DNA of 64,000 nucleotides from Solirubrobacteraceae bacterium (GTDB lineage: Bacteria > Actinomycetota > Thermoleophilia > Solirubrobacterales > Solirubrobacteraceae), in assembly GCA_030690545.1 (NCBI GenBank), contig JAUYGN010000010.1, positions 19,812-83,811 of the forward strand. The letters are read 5' to 3'. Below, in pieces: positions 62,461 through 64,000 of this stretch (its first letter is position 1; each line of letters begins with the position of its first letter). The notes under the pieces are model-generated. The model was given only the letters and a program-made list of their open reading frames with translations, had not been told where the DNA came from and did not search any database. A program made the position numbers and the translations under genes.

Positions 62461-62982
62461 ATGGCAACCGAGACGAAGCTGACCGATCAGGAGGTCGCCA
62501 GCCTGATGGAGATCCCGCACCCGTCGGTCGGGATGGGCGAGTCGATCTACGGCGAGACGAAGGTCTTCCCCGACTACCAGGCCGAGCCGGGCGAGACGTA
62601 CCTCGGGATGGTGCACGGCATCGTCCACGAGTCCTCGGTGAGCTTCGTCGCCGTCCTGCTGGCCCTGCGCGCGCAGAAGAAGGGCTTCGACTCGGCGCTG
62701 TACTTCTTCGGCATCGGCTCGCTGAACTGCCTCGCCACGCGCGGCTTTCCGACCGTCGGCAACGAGCTGTTCCCGGGCATGCGCAACGAGAACGGCCAGC
62801 TCGAGCGCTTCATCGCCGGCGGCGGCAAGGTCTTCGCCTGCCGGCTCGGCCTGGCGCTGCACGGCGCGCGCGAGGAGGACCTGATGGAGGGCGTCATCCC
62901 GTGCCATCCGCTCGACATGCAGGACGCGATGATCGAGTACTCCCGCAAGGGCGCGATCATCAACACGACCTGGATGTTCTGA
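62461..62982 (+). CDS. MSMEG_0572/Sll0783-family protein (Nit1C cluster)
   Basis: 173 aa. The family start EVASLMEIPHPSVGMGES and blocks SALYFFGIGSLNCLATRGFPTVG and VIPCHPLDMQDAMIEYSRKG match the 'nitrogen starvation response' family. The reaction is not established. It is the first gene of a Nit1C cluster, which in other bacteria also contains a nitrilase, a radical SAM enzyme and a GNAT protein. AAGGAGAG precedes the ATG at 62461. Confidence 0.85.
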   Translation: MATETKLTDQEVASLMEIPHPSVGMGESIYGETKVFPDYQAEPGETYLGMVHGIVHESSVSFVAVLLALRAQKKGFDSALYFFGIGSLNCLATRGFPTVGNELFPGMRNENGQLERFIAGGGKVFACRLGLALHGAREEDLMEGVIPCHPLDMQDAMIEYSRKGAIINTTWMF

Positions 62983-62986
62983 GGCA

Positions 62987-64000
62987 GTGGATTCGCAGCT
63001 GCGCAGCGAGCTCGCGGTGCTCGGCGTCCGCTCCCGCCCGGCGCTGAGCCGCCCGGCGGGAGCCGGTCCGAGCGACGACGGACACTGGCTGCTGGATGGC
63101 AGCGCGGCGACGCTGCCCGTGGCGGCGAGCTCGCCGTTCGAGCTGCACGCCGGCGGGACGCTGACGCGCGACGGCGTCGTCGTCGAGGACGCGATGCTCG
63201 AGCCGATCGTGCGGCCGCGCTTCTACGACCTGACGTCCGCCGACGGGACGCCGTACGAGGCGCTCGCGCGCCTGCACGGCACCGAGGTGCTGGCGACGAC
63301 CGTCGTGCAGACCTGCATCCGCTACGCCGACGAGGACACGCGCTGTCGCTTCTGCACGATCGAGCAGTCGCTGCGCTCCGGCGCGACCGTGCAGGTCAAG
63401 CGCCCCGAGCTGCTGGCCGAGGTCGCCGGTGCCGCCGTCGCGCTCGACGGCGTGCGCCAGATGGTGATGACGACCGGCACCTCCAACGGCGCCGACCGCG
63501 GCGCCAAGCACCTCGCGCGCTGCGTCGCCGCCGTCCGCGCGGCCGTCCCCGAGCTGCCGATCCAGGTGCAGATCGAGCCGCCGCTGGACCTGTCCTGGCT
63601 CGGCCGCCTGAAGGACGCCGGCGTGACCGCGATCGGCATCCACGTCGAGTCGATGGACGAGACGGTGCGCGCGCGCTGGACGCCCGGCAAGGCGACGGTC
63701 TCGCTGGCACGCTACGAGGAGGCCTGGACGGAGGCCGTCCGCGTCTTCGGCCACAACCGCGTCTCGACCTACCTGCTCGTCGGGCTCGGCGAGGATCCCG
63801 ACGAGCTCGTCGCCGCCGCCCGGCGGCTGATCGCGATCGGCGTCTATCCGTTCGTCGTGCCCTACCGCCCGCTGCCGGGCGCGCTGGCCGAGGCCGACGG
63901 CGTGCCCGCGCCCGATCCGCTGACGCTGACGCGTGTGACGCGGCGCGTCGCCCGCGCGCTGCGCGAGGCCGGCATGGCCGGCCGCGACCAGGTCGCCGGC
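62987..64000 (+). CDS. radical SAM protein of the Nit1C cluster, 5' part
   Basis: 338 codons from a GTG at 62987 to the window edge, without a stop. The cluster-binding block is TCIRYADEDTRCRFCTI (CX9CX2C, about residues 106-120), which is wider than the usual CX3CX2C and typical of the MSMEG_0568 group. MVMTTGTSNGADRG and IHVESMDETVRARWTPGK are further conserved stretches. It starts 4 bases after the MSMEG_0572-like gene, so both are co-transcribed. The right end is cut. Confidence 0.8.
   Translation, partial: MDSQLRSELAVLGVRSRPALSRPAGAGPSDDGHWLLDGSAATLPVAASSPFELHAGGTLTRDGVVVEDAMLEPIVRPRFYDLTSADGTPYEALARLHGTEVLATTVVQTCIRYADEDTRCRFCTIEQSLRSGATVQVKRPELLAEVAGAAVALDGVRQMVMTTGTSNGADRGAKHLARCVAAVRAAVPELPIQVQIEPPLDLSWLGRLKDAGVTAIGIHVESMDETVRARWTPGKATVSLARYEEAWTEAVRVFGHNRVSTYLLVGLGEDPDELVAAARRLIAIGVYPFVVPYRPLPGALAEADGVPAPDPLTLTRVTRRVARALREAGMAGRDQVAG

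Overview
The window is very GC-rich chromosomal DNA with a strong G/C bias at third codon positions. It probably comes from a Gram-positive-type actinobacterium of the Thermoleophilia (Solirubrobacter/Conexibacter/Patulibacter-like). The clues are an actinobacterial-type integration host factor, a holin-X/DUF3618/DUF4235-type small membrane cassette, one compact type IV pilus operon without outer-membrane secretin genes, many short DxDGIAC, RTX, FG-GAP and Ig-like secreted proteins, and a MSMEG_0572-type Nit1C locus. The genus is an inference. No rRNA, tRNA, CRISPR array, insertion sequence or prophage was recognised.

Layout. 1-1.5 kb: the end of a beta-propeller gene and a lipoprotein murein endopeptidase. 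1.5-10.6 kb: a type IV pilus locus with a major pilin, a terminator-like hairpin, then pilB-pilC-three pilin-like genes-pilT and an RDD membrane protein, mostly with ATGA/GTGA overlaps. 10.6-24.8 kb: surface and secreted genes: FG-GAP/RTX protein, a divergent ModA-like protein, an excalibur protein, a pilin fused to a beta-propeller, modABC, a basic helical secreted protein, a broken Uma2 gene, an Ig-repeat protein, mIHF and an LprG-like protein. Seven intergenic copies of one 16-bp element (CTATGyAnTrCCTAkG) precede genes of this half of the window and nothing else.

24.9-33.5 kb: a VapBC pair, a Sel1-repeat protein, and biotin synthesis. bioA is separate; a biotin-carrier gene, xthA, bioB, bioF and bioD follow each other on the minus strand. 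33.5-41.7 kb: glycosyltransferase, glpK, an acyltransferase, a cupin, two short-chain dehydrogenases, an enoyl-CoA hydratase, a ureohydrolase-like gene and tatA. 41.7-50.3 kb: a GH65 disaccharide phosphorylase with its beta-phosphoglucomutase-like partner, an ice-binding (DUF3494) protein, an L,D-transpeptidase, a GNAT acetyltransferase, a multispanning membrane protein and a secreted protein. 50.5-54.4 kb: a nitrilase-family gene with its own TetR gene, four small envelope genes, and an AI-2E-family transporter. 54.4-64 kb: mtnA with two medium-chain dehydrogenases, a SpoIVB-type S55 peptidase, a grx4-bolA/iscA trio, a convergent two-component pair, and the first two genes of a Nit1C cluster running off the right edge.

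Two genome-style signals cross these blocks. Many genes lack a Shine-Dalgarno sequence and have a TAnnnT hexamer 6-10 bases before the start codon, suggesting leaderless transcripts. A TetR-type palindrome (GACTG-N2-CAGTC core) occurs before the nitrilase-tetR operon and again between two dehydrogenase genes at 38.97 kb, suggesting one regulator links them.
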